64,000 bases of DNA from Dehalococcoidia bacterium. GTDB lineage: Bacteria; Chloroflexota; Dehalococcoidia; Lucifugimonadales; UBA3495. Below, piece by piece: positions 33,774-42,933 of this stretch (positions are counted from its first letter, which is position 1; the number at the start of each line of letters is the position of its first letter). A program made the position numbers and the translations under genes. The notes under the pieces are model-generated. The model saw only the letters and a list, made by a program, of their open reading frames with translations. It made no database searches and was not told the origin of the DNA. Where the stretch lies: NCBI GenBank assembly GCA_021295965.1, contig JAGWBI010000002.1, forward strand, positions 18,110 to 82,109, read 5' to 3'.

Positions 33774-33801
33774 GTAGGGGCGAATGATCATTCGCCCCTA
33801 C
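33774..33801. repeat. 28-bp palindrome, GAAT-core copy
   Basis: GTAGGGGCGAAT-GATC-ATTCGCCCCTAC, a perfect palindrome between the convergent CMD and zwf genes. A run of six T precedes it on the plus strand. Confidence 0.85.
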
Positions 33802-33836
33802 GTGTTCCCAATTCATGGCCCGTATCGATTGCGGAT

Positions 33837-35333
33837 TTAGATTCCGTATCCCACTTCCACACAACCCGGAAGCCAACGACGGTTGTCGCCCAGCAGGAGT
33901 TCTTCGCCGTTGGGTGGCCCATCCATGCCCGGTATGTAGCGATAGGGAGCCGGCGCGCCGGGCAGGTCGAGGCTGTGGACGATGGGATCGATTATGCTCC
34001 AAGCCAGCTCGATTTCGTCGCTACGGATGAACAAAGAGGCGTCGCCATCCAGAAGGTCCAACAGCAGATGTTCGTAGGCGTCGGGCAGATCGACGCCGGC
34101 AAATCCTTCGTCGTAGTGGAACTCCAGAGAAACCGGCTTCATCTCCAGCTCGGCGTCGGGCACCTTGGACTGGAACTCCAGCCGCATACCCTCGTTGGGT
34201 TGGACGCAGATCGACAGCGTATTGCCGGGTATATCGACGCCTTCCGGCACCGGAAACAGCATATGCGGCGGCGAGCGGAACTGGATGATCATCTCGGTGG
34301 TCTTCCGGGACAGTCCCTTCCCGGAGCGCAGGTAGAACGGAACGCCGTGCCAGCGCCAGTTATCTACGAAAAGACGCAAAGCTGCGTAGGTAGGCGTTTG
34401 CGAGCCCGGCGACACGCCAGGTTCGTAGTGATAGCCGTCGTATTGACCGATGACGAGATTGTGGCGCACGTCTCGTAGATTGAGGCGGCGGACCGCGCTG
34501 AGGGCTTTGACCTTCTCGTTCCTGAGCGCGTCGGCCTGGAAGGCGAACGGGGGGTCCATGGTGATCAGGGCCAGCAATTGCAGCAGATGGTTCTGAAACA
34601 TATCCTTCAGAACCCCGGCCCGGTCGTAGTATTCGCCCCGCTCCCCCACCAGGATGTCCTCGGCAACGGTAATCTGCACCTGATCAATGTAGTTCCGGTT
34701 CCAGATTGGCTCAAATATGGAGTTCGCGAACCGAAAAACCAGCAGGTTCTGCACGGTCTCCTTGCCGAGATAGTGGTCAATGCGATAGACCTGATCCTCA
34801 CTAAACACGCTGTGAATGTGCTGGTTCAAACGCTGGGCCGTCGACAGGTCGGAACCGAACGGTTTTTCGATCACTATCCGTCGCCAGCCTGGACTTTCAT
34901 CGGCCATCCCGGCGGACGCTAATGCCGTGATCGCCGGCGCGTACAATCCCGGGGCCAACGCCAGATAAAACAGGCAATTGAATCGGTCATCGTCGGCGGC
35001 CAACTCGCCGACTCGCCGGCTCACGGCGCCCAAGGCGTCGGCGTCGGTAACGTCTGCGGGCACGTAGCTGAGGCGGGAGGCGAAATCGTCCCACTCCGCA
35101 GCATTGGCATCGCCGATGGCTCCGCGCAGCCGTTGCCGGAATTCGGCGTCAGACCATTGGTCTCGGGCCACGCCAATGACATGGACATGACGCGGCAATC
35201 TGCCCTTCCGGTACAGGTTGAACAGTGCGGGAGCCAGCTTGGTATGGGTCAGGTTGCCACTGGCGCCCATTATCACCAATGCGGTGACTGAGCCGGTCCC
35301 GCCCGGCAAGACGGTCGCTCCGTGACTGATCAT
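33837..35333 (-). CDS. zwf: Glucose-6-phosphate 1-dehydrogenase
   Basis: First enzyme of the oxidative pentose phosphate pathway. GASGNLTHTKL near residue 24 is the coenzyme loop. The active-site RIDHYLGKE follows, and IEKPFG is present. At 498 residues it has the usual length. Its ATG overlaps the gnd stop (ATGA), so the two are translationally coupled. The Gnd and Pgi neighbours make the assignment firm. Confidence 0.96.
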   Translation of the reverse strand: MISHGATVLPGGTGSVTALVIMGASGNLTHTKLAPALFNLYRKGRLPRHVHVIGVARDQWSDAEFRQRLRGAIGDANAAEWDDFASRLSYVPADVTDADALGAVSRRVGELAADDDRFNCLFYLALAPGLYAPAITALASAGMADESPGWRRIVIEKPFGSDLSTAQRLNQHIHSVFSEDQVYRIDHYLGKETVQNLLVFRFANSIFEPIWNRNYIDQVQITVAEDILVGERGEYYDRAGVLKDMFQNHLLQLLALITMDPPFAFQADALRNEKVKALSAVRRLNLRDVRHNLVIGQYDGYHYEPGVSPGSQTPTYAALRLFVDNWRWHGVPFYLRSGKGLSRKTTEMIIQFRSPPHMLFPVPEGVDIPGNTLSICVQPNEGMRLEFQSKVPDAELEMKPVSLEFHYDEGFAGVDLPDAYEHLLLDLLDGDASLFIRSDEIELAWSIIDPIVHSLDLPGAPAPYRYIPGMDGPPNGEELLLGDNRRWLPGCVEVGYGI

Positions 35334-36253
35334 CCGTCCCCGTGCCCGACCTGTCTGACGGCATGGCCCCCGAACTGATTGCGGAGAGCGGCCAACAACC
35401 GTGAGCCGAATGGTTCTTCCTGCCTGGAGCGAAAACGCTGGTAAAGGGCAGCGGTAATGGCCGGCGTCGGAACCGCCAGTTCCACCGATTCGTTTACGGT
35501 CCAGCGGCCCTCGCCGGAGTCGTCCACGTATGCGGCCAGGCTCTCCAGCCCGGGATCATCCTCCAACGCTCGCACGGCCAGATCGAGCAGCCAGGACCGG
35601 ACTACGCTCCCGTATTGCCACGTTCGCGCTATCGCCGGCAGGTCCAGATCGAATTCGTGCTGTTTCGCCTGCATCAGCTCGAACCCTTCCGCATAGGCCT
35701 GCATCAGCGCGTACTCCACTCCGTTGTGGACCATCTTGGTGAAGTGGCCGGCCCCAACCGGCCCGACGTGAGAGTAGCCTCGATCCGGACCGGGCGCCAG
35801 CGTCTGGAAGATTGGTTCCAGCCTGCGGAAAGTGTCCTTGTCGCCGCCCACCATCAGGGAATAACCTTCGGTGAGGCCCCATATGCCGCCACTGGTTCCG
35901 GCGTCCAGCAGGTGAATACCCCGCTCGGACAACCTCTGTCCTCGGAGCATGGTGTCTTTGTAGTTGGCGTTGCCGCCATCAATCACGGCGTCGTCCGGAT
36001 CCAGAATGTCGGCCAGCTCGTCAATAACCGCGTCGGTGACCGCTCCTGCCGGCACCATCACCCAAACTGCCCGGGGTTGCGACAACCTCGCCGTCAGGTC
36101 GCCAACAGTCTCCGCCGCCTTCGCGCCCCCGGAAGCGCTGGCGGCGACGGCCGCTGCATCCCGATCGTAGGCGACTACCGTGTGCCCGCCCGCAATCAGC
36201 CGTTGCGTCATATTGGCGCCCATGCGGCCCAAACCAATCATGCCGATTTCCAC
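35330..36253 (-). CDS. gnd: 6-phosphogluconate dehydrogenase, short GndA/YqeC type
   Basis: 307 residues, the short dimeric form. N-terminal GLGRMGANMTQRL binds NAD(P); AGTSGGIWGLTEGYSLMVGG and the catalytic Lys in GAGHFTKMVHNGVEY are diagnostic. It lies between pgi (16 bases) and zwf (overlap). It oxidatively decarboxylates 6-phosphogluconate. A 6-phosphogluconolactonase is not in the operon. Confidence 0.95.
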   Translation of the reverse strand: MEIGMIGLGRMGANMTQRLIAGGHTVVAYDRDAAAVAASASGGAKAAETVGDLTARLSQPRAVWVMVPAGAVTDAVIDELADILDPDDAVIDGGNANYKDTMLRGQRLSERGIHLLDAGTSGGIWGLTEGYSLMVGGDKDTFRRLEPIFQTLAPGPDRGYSHVGPVGAGHFTKMVHNGVEYALMQAYAEGFELMQAKQHEFDLDLPAIARTWQYGSVVRSWLLDLAVRALEDDPGLESLAAYVDDSGEGRWTVNESVELAVPTPAITAALYQRFRSRQEEPFGSRLLAALRNQFGGHAVRQVGHGDG

Positions 36254-36269
36254 TGGCGTATCTCCTGCT

Positions 36270-37913
36270 TCAGAGTATTTCGGTTATCTCCGATATTGCG
36301 CGCGCTGGGTCGTCACCGACGTTGATGGAAACGGTGCGACGTCCCAGAGTCTGTAGAGCCTGCAGATCCCCAAGGGCCTGAGCGTCGGCCAGCACTCCAA
36401 AGCTGAACGGCCAGCCGGGGATGGGGATGTCCTCACTGTGGGACTGTGTCAGCTGCAGGAAAATGCCCGTGTCCGGGCCGCCCTTGTGCAGCTGTCCCGT
36501 GGAATGGAGGAACCTGGGGCCGTAGCCGTGGGTAGTTGCGACACGATATTTGCGCATCGCCTTTTGGCGCAAACCCTGTACCGCATCATCAACAGCGGAG
36601 GAGGCCGGCAGATAGGACATGATCGCCAGGTAGTCCCCACTTCGGCTTTGCGCAAGCAGACGGCGGAGGTGCGCTGGATCGTCGAATTCCGGGCGCGCGA
36701 GGCGTTTCTCGTCCTGGTACCGAGCCAACACTGCGACTGTACTGTCCTTGGCCCCCTGCACGTCGGGTTGGTCGAAGGGCTGGATGCCCATGAGGTGGCC
36801 GGCGATGGCGGTGGCGTACTCCCACCGGTAGAATTCGGCAGTCAAATCGTTGGGATCGGACAGTTCCAGGACGGCAACCGGATGCCCGTCGTCCCGGAGT
36901 CTTAGCACGGCTTCGTCGGTATGCACATTGTCGTCCGACGCCAACCGGACCTGGACGAAGAAACGGTCGTCGCCATAGCAGCCCTGGTTTCTAGCAATGT
37001 CCAATGGCTCCCCGGCAACTGGGATCACGCCGGTCCCGTTTTTCCCGGTGCTCTCGGCCAGCAATTGTTCGACCCATAAACCGAAGGGCGCCATCTGCTC
37101 CGACGCGATCAACGTCAGTTTGTCGCGACCCTGCTTGGCCAGGGTTCCTATTGCCGTTCCCAGCCAGGCACCTGGATTGTCGGCCGTCGAGTCGGCGAGC
37201 AGGCAACGCTGTTGCATCCGCAGGGCCGGCTCAAGCAGTCGCTCCAGGTCAACGCCGGCCAGCGCGGCCGGCGCCAGGCCAAAGTACGAAAGAACCGAAT
37301 AGCGGCCTCCGATGTTGGGGTCGTTGATGAACGCGTGGCGGAATCGTTCGGTCCTCGCCATTTCGGCCAGGGGAGTGCCCGGATCCGTTACCGCCACGAA
37401 ATTATCGCCGGCACCCTCGGCCCCGAGCCTTGAGTTCACCAATTCCCGGAAATATGCGTAGAAGGCCAGGGGTTCGGTAGTCGTGCCGGATTTGGACGAC
37501 AAAACGAACAGGGTGTGGGCTGGGTCGATGGCGGATGTGGTGGATGCCACCCATCCCGGCACGGTGCTGTCCAGGGTCAACATTCGTGGAAAGCTTGCGC
37601 CATTCAACGAAGGCCCCAGAACCTGCCGTATTACCTCCGGGCCGAGGCTACTGCCGCCCATGCCCAGAAGGACAATGTTACGATAACCTGCCGACTGCAC
37701 CGATTCCGCAAAGCGTCGCAACTCTGAGATCCGGGGCAAAACGTCGGTGGGAAGCGTCAGCCAAGCGAGACGATCCGCGATCTCGGTAGGATCATCGCTC
37801 CAAAGAGTAACATCATGAGCGCAGAGACGCTTCGGGACGCTATCCGCGTCCAATTGGCCGGCGGCGTCGAACACCAGTTGAGAATAGTCGCCGAGGTGGT
37901 AACGGTCGGTCAT
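36270..37913 (-). CDS. pgi: Glucose-6-phosphate isomerase, stand-alone form related to Tal-Pgi fusions
   Basis: 547 residues. GMGGSSLGPEVI near residue 95 and SKSGTTTEPLAF bind the phosphate; KNGTGVIPVAGEP and the late HSTGQLHKGGPD block belong to the long PGI type found fused to transaldolase in many bacteria (known family fact). Here the transaldolase half is absent: the ATG at 37913 has GAGGGAAG upstream and no transaldolase sequence precedes it. It heads the pgi-gnd-zwf operon. Confidence 0.92.
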   Translation of the reverse strand: MTDRYHLGDYSQLVFDAAGQLDADSVPKRLCAHDVTLWSDDPTEIADRLAWLTLPTDVLPRISELRRFAESVQSAGYRNIVLLGMGGSSLGPEVIRQVLGPSLNGASFPRMLTLDSTVPGWVASTTSAIDPAHTLFVLSSKSGTTTEPLAFYAYFRELVNSRLGAEGAGDNFVAVTDPGTPLAEMARTERFRHAFINDPNIGGRYSVLSYFGLAPAALAGVDLERLLEPALRMQQRCLLADSTADNPGAWLGTAIGTLAKQGRDKLTLIASEQMAPFGLWVEQLLAESTGKNGTGVIPVAGEPLDIARNQGCYGDDRFFVQVRLASDDNVHTDEAVLRLRDDGHPVAVLELSDPNDLTAEFYRWEYATAIAGHLMGIQPFDQPDVQGAKDSTVAVLARYQDEKRLARPEFDDPAHLRRLLAQSRSGDYLAIMSYLPASSAVDDAVQGLRQKAMRKYRVATTHGYGPRFLHSTGQLHKGGPDTGIFLQLTQSHSEDIPIPGWPFSFGVLADAQALGDLQALQTLGRRTVSINVGDDPARAISEITEIL

Positions 37914-37955
37914 GGCAACTTCCCTCGCCTCGCAGCTGTACCGTATCAACCCGAT

Positions 37956-37969
37956 TTTAGCATATGGCC
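37956..37969 (-). promoter_or_regulatory. Extended -10 upstream of pgi
   Basis: Minus-strand TGC-TAAAAT, an extended -10, about 43-50 bases ahead of the pgi start. The -35 (near ATTGGG) is weak. Confidence 0.4.
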
Positions 37970-38014
37970 GCGCAACCCAATCGGTAGAGCCGGCGCAGCT
38001 TGATTGCTTCAGCG

Positions 38015-38020
38015 TATAAT
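38015..38020 (+). promoter_or_regulatory. -10 of the alpha/beta hydrolase gene
   Basis: Perfect TATAAT 31 bases before the hydrolase ATG; no clear -35 is seen. It is divergent from pgi. Confidence 0.35.
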
Positions 38021-38051
38021 CACGGGGAAGTCTGAAAAGAGAGCGATTGTC

Positions 38052-38936
38052 ATGCCCGACTCCAACTCAGCGCCCATCAACGCCGAACCAGTATCGCACA
38101 CCGTTCAGATCGGCGATATCGCGATGCACTATCTGGATTGGGATGGAGGCGTAGCGCCAATGTTGGCGTTACACGGGCTGGCGTCGTCGGGACATTGGTA
38201 CCGACGGGTAGCCCCGCATCTCGCTGGAGATTACCGCATCGTCGCTCCTGACCAACGGGGACATGGCATGACGTCACAAGCCCCTGCGGGCTACGACTGG
38301 CAAACTCTGGCGGAAGACGCCATCGGCCTGCTCGATCATCTGGGCATCCATCGGGCCGCGGTCCTGGGCCATTCGTGGGGCGGTCACGTCGCCAGCAATT
38401 TAGCGATGCGCTTCCCTGACCGGGTGACCAAGCTCGTGATGATCGATGGGGGTTTTCAGGACGGCCATTTGATGCCGACGCCGACCTGGGAGGCGTTTCA
38501 ACAGCGGTTGGCGCCTCGTTTGGTGGCTGGCACTCGGGATGAATACCTGCGCCGGTTGGCGGACAACTTGTGGTTCTGCTGGGGCGACGATCTGGCCGAG
38601 ATCGCGTTGACCATGGTTTACGAAGGACCAGACGGTCAGATGCACGACATATTGCGCCCCGAGCATCACGCGCAGGTGTTGGAGTCGATGTGGAACGAGC
38701 CGCCGTCGGTCGTACTGCCACAGATTACCGTTCCCACCCTGGTGGCGGCGGCCGGTCCGCGTGCTGAGCGGGCCAACTCCCAGTTTTCTCGTCAACGCGA
38801 GGTGATGGTAGCCGCGGCGGAGCAAGCGTTGCAGAACGGCCGGATCCATTGGATACCGGAAACGGTCCACGACATCGGCTACGACAAGCCGGCGGAACTG
38901 GCTGCCGTGGTCAGGGAGTTTCTTGCTGAGGATTGA
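38052..38936 (+). CDS. Alpha/beta hydrolase
   Basis: 294 residues; nucleophile S108 in GHSWGGH, oxyanion HGLASSG, and the late His in VHDIGYDKP. The cap region follows residue 130. AGAGAG lies before the ATG at 38052; the frame remains open 48 bases upstream. The family includes haloalkane dehalogenases, epoxide hydrolases and esterases; DQRGHGMTS suggests the epoxide hydrolase or esterase type. The stop abuts the convergent ABC exporter gene with no spacer. Confidence 0.9.
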   Translation: MPDSNSAPINAEPVSHTVQIGDIAMHYLDWDGGVAPMLALHGLASSGHWYRRVAPHLAGDYRIVAPDQRGHGMTSQAPAGYDWQTLAEDAIGLLDHLGIHRAAVLGHSWGGHVASNLAMRFPDRVTKLVMIDGGFQDGHLMPTPTWEAFQQRLAPRLVAGTRDEYLRRLADNLWFCWGDDLAEIALTMVYEGPDGQMHDILRPEHHAQVLESMWNEPPSVVLPQITVPTLVAAAGPRAERANSQFSRQREVMVAAAEQALQNGRIHWIPETVHDIGYDKPAELAAVVREFLAED

Positions 38937-40865
38937 TTAATCGGCAGCAGCCGGAGACATGCCGTCCGCTCCGATGACTTCGCCCCCTACGGGCGCCACG
39001 TCCACGCTGGGACCGGACAGGCCGTAGTTGATGGCGTACAGCTGGGCGTACACGCCACCGGCTTCCAGCAACTCGTCGTGAGAACCGACCTCGGCAACGC
39101 GGCCACGGTCCAGGACCACGATCTTGTCGGCGTTTCTGATGGTGGAAAGGCGGTGGGCGATGACGATGGAGGTGCGCCCCTTGAGAATCCGTCCCAAGGC
39201 CCGCTGGATGAGCAGTTCAGTGTGGGTGTCGATATTTGCGGTGGCTTCGTCCAGGACAAGTATGCGCGGATCGCCAACTATGGCGCGGGCGAAGCTGATC
39301 AACTGGCGCTGACCGATGCTGAGATTGACGCCACGTTCCGCCAGCACCGAGTCGTAACCGGCTTCCATTTCCATGACAAAGTCATGGGCTCCCACTGCCT
39401 TGGCCGCCGCAATCATCTGTTCGTCGGTGGCGCCCTGATTCTGGTAGCAAATATTTTCGCGGACCGAGCCGGAGAAAAGGTAAGGCTCCTGCAACACCAT
39501 GCTCATCTGATGCACCAGCGATTGACGTTTCACGTCCCGGAGGTCGCAACCGTCAATGGTGATAGCTCCCCCGGTAACGTCAGCGGAACGATGCAGGAGG
39601 TTAACCAACGTGCTCTTGCCGGCGCCGGTGGAACCGACCAGCGCGACGTTTTCACCGGCCTTGATGTGCAGGTTGACGTTCTTCAAAACGTCGATGCCCT
39701 CGATATAGTGAAACATTACATCGTTGTACCGAATTTCACCCTGGACTTCCGGCATCTCGATAGCGTCGGGTTTATCATTGACGTCGGGTTCGAGGTCCAG
39801 GACCTCAAAAATGCGGACGCCGGCGGCCATTGCCCGCTGCAATTGGCTGTATTGCATAGTCAGTTGCCGAATCGGTTCGAAGAACCGCTGGATCCAGAAG
39901 GCGAACGCCACCAGGGTCCCGACCTCCAGGCTGTCCCGTTGCAGCAGGAATCCTCCGAAGATCACAACGCCGACACCGATGCCCAGGCCAATCAGCAACT
40001 CCACCAGGGGTTGCAGCAACCCGGAATACCGGGCTGCTTCCAGGTTGGCGTTCAGGTATTCCTGGTTAAGGGTGCGGAAATGCGCGAGGTTCTCATCCTG
40101 GCGGTTCAGACTCTGCACCACCCTTACGCCGGTGATGTTCTGGTTGTACTCGCCGTTGACCATGGCGATGGCGCGCCGGATACGCATGAATGAATGCCGG
40201 GCGAAGCGCTGCCAGTACATCATTATCAACGTCAGTATCGGCACGACCAACATGCAGACCAGGGCTAGCTGCCAGTCAACGATGAGCATCAGGATTATGA
40301 TGCCGCCCACCGTGACCAGTTCCGCCAGGGCCAGGGCCAGCAGTTCGAAGGTCTCCTGCAACTGGAGAATATCGGACTGCATCCGAGACATGATGCGTCC
40401 GATGGGCGTGCGGTGGTAGAAGGCGTTGGACTGGTTCTGGAGGTGACTGAACATCCCAGAACGCAGGTCGTACAGAATGTGTTGGCCGGTCAGCGAAATG
40501 AAGATGAACTGCAGGCGATTGGCCAGGAAGTGAATGACCGTAACCGCCATAAAGGCCGCGCCAATAACGTGGACCCGGTTAACGCTGCCCTCGGCGATGG
40601 CCCAGTCAATGCCCCATTTCATCAACAGCGGGATGCAGGCGTTGACCGCGGCGTAGGTGAGGAGGGATACCAACGCGATCAGGGCGTATTTGCGATATGG
40701 CCGGATGTAGGTCAGGAACCGCGTTACGACACGGTTGTCGTACACGCGGCCCACAACGTCTTCGTCGGTGAGGTTGTCGTTGGTCGGAGCGAACATGCTG
40801 TCAGCGGAGGTGCCGCGCATCCCCCGCATCATGCCGCCGCCCATACCGCCGCCTCCTCGCATCAT
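38937..40865 (-). CDS. ABC exporter half, canonical catalytic site
   Basis: 642 residues: Gly/Met-rich cytosolic N-terminus (residues 1-18), six-helix type I exporter transmembrane domain (about 50-330), then an ATPase domain. Walker A is GSTGAGKST, the signature is LSIGQ (degenerate, instead of LSGGQ), and Walker B ILVLDEATAN has the catalytic Glu. It overlaps the upstream exporter gene by 4 bases. The two halves have complementary defects, as in heterodimeric exporters such as TM287/288 and BmrCD. Substrate unknown; multidrug or lipid is likely. Confidence 0.92.
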   Translation of the reverse strand: MMRGGGGMGGGMMRGMRGTSADSMFAPTNDNLTDEDVVGRVYDNRVVTRFLTYIRPYRKYALIALVSLLTYAAVNACIPLLMKWGIDWAIAEGSVNRVHVIGAAFMAVTVIHFLANRLQFIFISLTGQHILYDLRSGMFSHLQNQSNAFYHRTPIGRIMSRMQSDILQLQETFELLALALAELVTVGGIIILMLIVDWQLALVCMLVVPILTLIMMYWQRFARHSFMRIRRAIAMVNGEYNQNITGVRVVQSLNRQDENLAHFRTLNQEYLNANLEAARYSGLLQPLVELLIGLGIGVGVVIFGGFLLQRDSLEVGTLVAFAFWIQRFFEPIRQLTMQYSQLQRAMAAGVRIFEVLDLEPDVNDKPDAIEMPEVQGEIRYNDVMFHYIEGIDVLKNVNLHIKAGENVALVGSTGAGKSTLVNLLHRSADVTGGAITIDGCDLRDVKRQSLVHQMSMVLQEPYLFSGSVRENICYQNQGATDEQMIAAAKAVGAHDFVMEMEAGYDSVLAERGVNLSIGQRQLISFARAIVGDPRILVLDEATANIDTHTELLIQRALGRILKGRTSIVIAHRLSTIRNADKIVVLDRGRVAEVGSHDELLEAGGVYAQLYAINYGLSGPSVDVAPVGGEVIGADGMSPAAAD

Positions 40866-42676
40866 ACGGCAGCCCTCCCGTCGGCCATGACCGGTACTGC
40901 CGCCTCCAGCAGGACTTCCTCCTGGGGACGGAGCTGGAGTTCGTAAATGCTCTGGTAAATGCCACCCTGGCGAATCAGCTCTTCGTGAGTGCCGCGCTCC
41001 GCGATGACACCTTTATCGAGCACAAGTATCTGATCGGCTTCGCGGACGGTGCTGAGACGGTGAGCGATGACAAAGGTCGTGCGCCCCTTCATCACTTCCA
41101 CCATCGCGCGGTGGATTTGCCGTTCGGTTTCAACGTCGACGCTGGAGGTGGAGTCGTCCAGAATGAGCACAGGCGGGTCAATCAGGATGGTGCGGGCGAT
41201 GGAGAGCCGCTGACGCTGCCCGCCGGACAGTGTAGTGCCCCGCTCGCCGACCCAGGTGTCGTACCCGTTGGGCAGGGCCATGATCTGGTCATGCAGCTGG
41301 GCGACTTTGGCGGCGCGTTCCACATCCTCGTCCGTGGCCCCGACGACACCATAGGCGATGTTGTTTCGGATGGACGCGCTGAAGAGATATACGTCCTGGT
41401 GAACGATGCCAACGTTGTGGCGAAGGGACTGCAGCGTGAAGTCCCGGATGTCGTCGCCGTCGATAGTGATTTGGCCGCCGGTCACGTCGTAGAAACGAGG
41501 CAGCAGGTTGACTACCGTGGTCTTGCCGCTGCCGGGCGCGCCCAGAATGGCCGTAACCTGTCCGGGCTTGGCGTCCAGGTCAACTCGGCGCAAGGCCGGG
41601 GAGCGATCTTCGTAAGAAAAGGCGACTTTTTCAAACCGTACGTGCCCGTTGGCCCGGCCCATCTCCACTGCGTTGGGACGTTCCGAAACCGGCGATACGG
41701 CGTCAAGCACGTTGAACAGGCGTTGACCCGATGATATGGCCCTGGAGAAGGTGTTGATGACCTGGGCAGAGGCGCGAATTGGGAAGGTCAATTGGTTCAG
41801 ATAGAGGAAGAACTTCGCCAGGTCGCCCAGGCTGAGTTCCCCGCGCACCAGCAACCAGCCGCCCAGCCACAAGATCAGGCCGAGGGCGAAAGTGAAGTAC
41901 AACGTCATCCAGGCGCTGTTGGTGCCCTGCATTCGCTCGGCATCGTAGTATTCCGTCCGCAGTTCTTCCGCTTTGCGGTTGTATTTCTCACGCTCGTAGT
42001 TCTCGGATGCGAAAGCCTTGACCACGTGCATACCGGCAAGATTTTCCTGCAACACCGTGACCGACTCGCCCATAACCTCCTGCACGTGCAGCCATTTGCG
42101 ACGGAGCGCCCGCATCACGAAAGACGAGCGGAGGATGATGGCAGGCACGAAAATCATGCTCACCAACGCGAGTTCCCAGTGGAGAACGAAGAGGACGATG
42201 GGAATTGCGATGACGCGGATAACCACGTCGAGGGAGCGGATCATGCCCATGTTGACGAAACGGCGCATGGCCTCTACGTCAGCAGTGGCCCGCGACATCA
42301 GGTCGCCCGTGTGCTCCTTGTCATGGAAGGCGAAGCTAACGTTCTGCAATTTGTCATACAGCAAATTGCGGCAGTCGAACGACACCATCTGGGAGAGCGA
42401 TTCAGTGGTGTAAGTCCTGGCGAAATCGCAAAAACCCCGCGCGAGGCTTACGCCCAGGATCCCCAGGCCCAACAACAATACGGAGCCGAGGGCGAAGTTC
42501 AACTTGAGGAATTTGTCGGTATCCGGATCCTGGTACACCATCGTGTCGATGGCGTTGCCAAAAAGCCAGGGTAACGCCATCGAAAAACCGATGGCAGCCA
42601 ACGCGGTGAAGTAAGCCAAGCTCAGCCGCAAGGGGTACTTGGCGGCCATGCCGATGATGCGCCAAAGGATGTCCAT
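40862..42676 (-). CDS. ABC exporter half, non-canonical catalytic site
   Basis: 604 residues with a six-helix membrane domain and an ATPase domain. Walker A is GAPGSGKTT, the signature is the canonical LSGGQ, but Walker B is LILDDSTSSVD, with Asp where catalytic Glu is expected. This half therefore carries the degenerate site while lending a good signature to its partner. The ATG/TGA overlap with the partner gene implies equal expression. Confidence 0.92.
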   Translation of the reverse strand: MDILWRIIGMAAKYPLRLSLAYFTALAAIGFSMALPWLFGNAIDTMVYQDPDTDKFLKLNFALGSVLLLGLGILGVSLARGFCDFARTYTTESLSQMVSFDCRNLLYDKLQNVSFAFHDKEHTGDLMSRATADVEAMRRFVNMGMIRSLDVVIRVIAIPIVLFVLHWELALVSMIFVPAIILRSSFVMRALRRKWLHVQEVMGESVTVLQENLAGMHVVKAFASENYEREKYNRKAEELRTEYYDAERMQGTNSAWMTLYFTFALGLILWLGGWLLVRGELSLGDLAKFFLYLNQLTFPIRASAQVINTFSRAISSGQRLFNVLDAVSPVSERPNAVEMGRANGHVRFEKVAFSYEDRSPALRRVDLDAKPGQVTAILGAPGSGKTTVVNLLPRFYDVTGGQITIDGDDIRDFTLQSLRHNVGIVHQDVYLFSASIRNNIAYGVVGATDEDVERAAKVAQLHDQIMALPNGYDTWVGERGTTLSGGQRQRLSIARTILIDPPVLILDDSTSSVDVETERQIHRAMVEVMKGRTTFVIAHRLSTVREADQILVLDKGVIAERGTHEELIRQGGIYQSIYELQLRPQEEVLLEAAVPVMADGRAAV

Positions 42677-42878
42677 TACCGATGATTTCCTCGGTGCTGG
42701 ACGTCCGGATTACGAGAATCGGAGGCGGCGTCGCCGGCTGCAACGAACCAGCGTAAGATTACAAAATCAGATAGCATAGGACACGCAATATACACCCAAA
42801 ACCGTGTTCCGGCAATCCCGTGGCATCGCCTAATTGGACGTTTTCGCGATTCGCTGCGGAGTCTTGACCAGAGCAAAC

Positions 42879-42908
42879 CGACCCCAAAACCTGCTGGTGA
42901 TGGGGTCG
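42879..42908 (-). terminator. Putative terminator after argS
   Basis: CGACCCC and GGGGTCG arms pair around a 16-base loop, followed on the minus strand by GTTTGCTC. It begins 26 bases after the argS stop. Confidence 0.45.
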
Positions 42909-42933
42909 CAATTAACGGTTACACAGGGTCGCT

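Noticed and set aside
39078-40193. 371-codon frame antisense to the ABC exporter
   Set aside because: Shadow of a well-conserved ATPase/permease gene.
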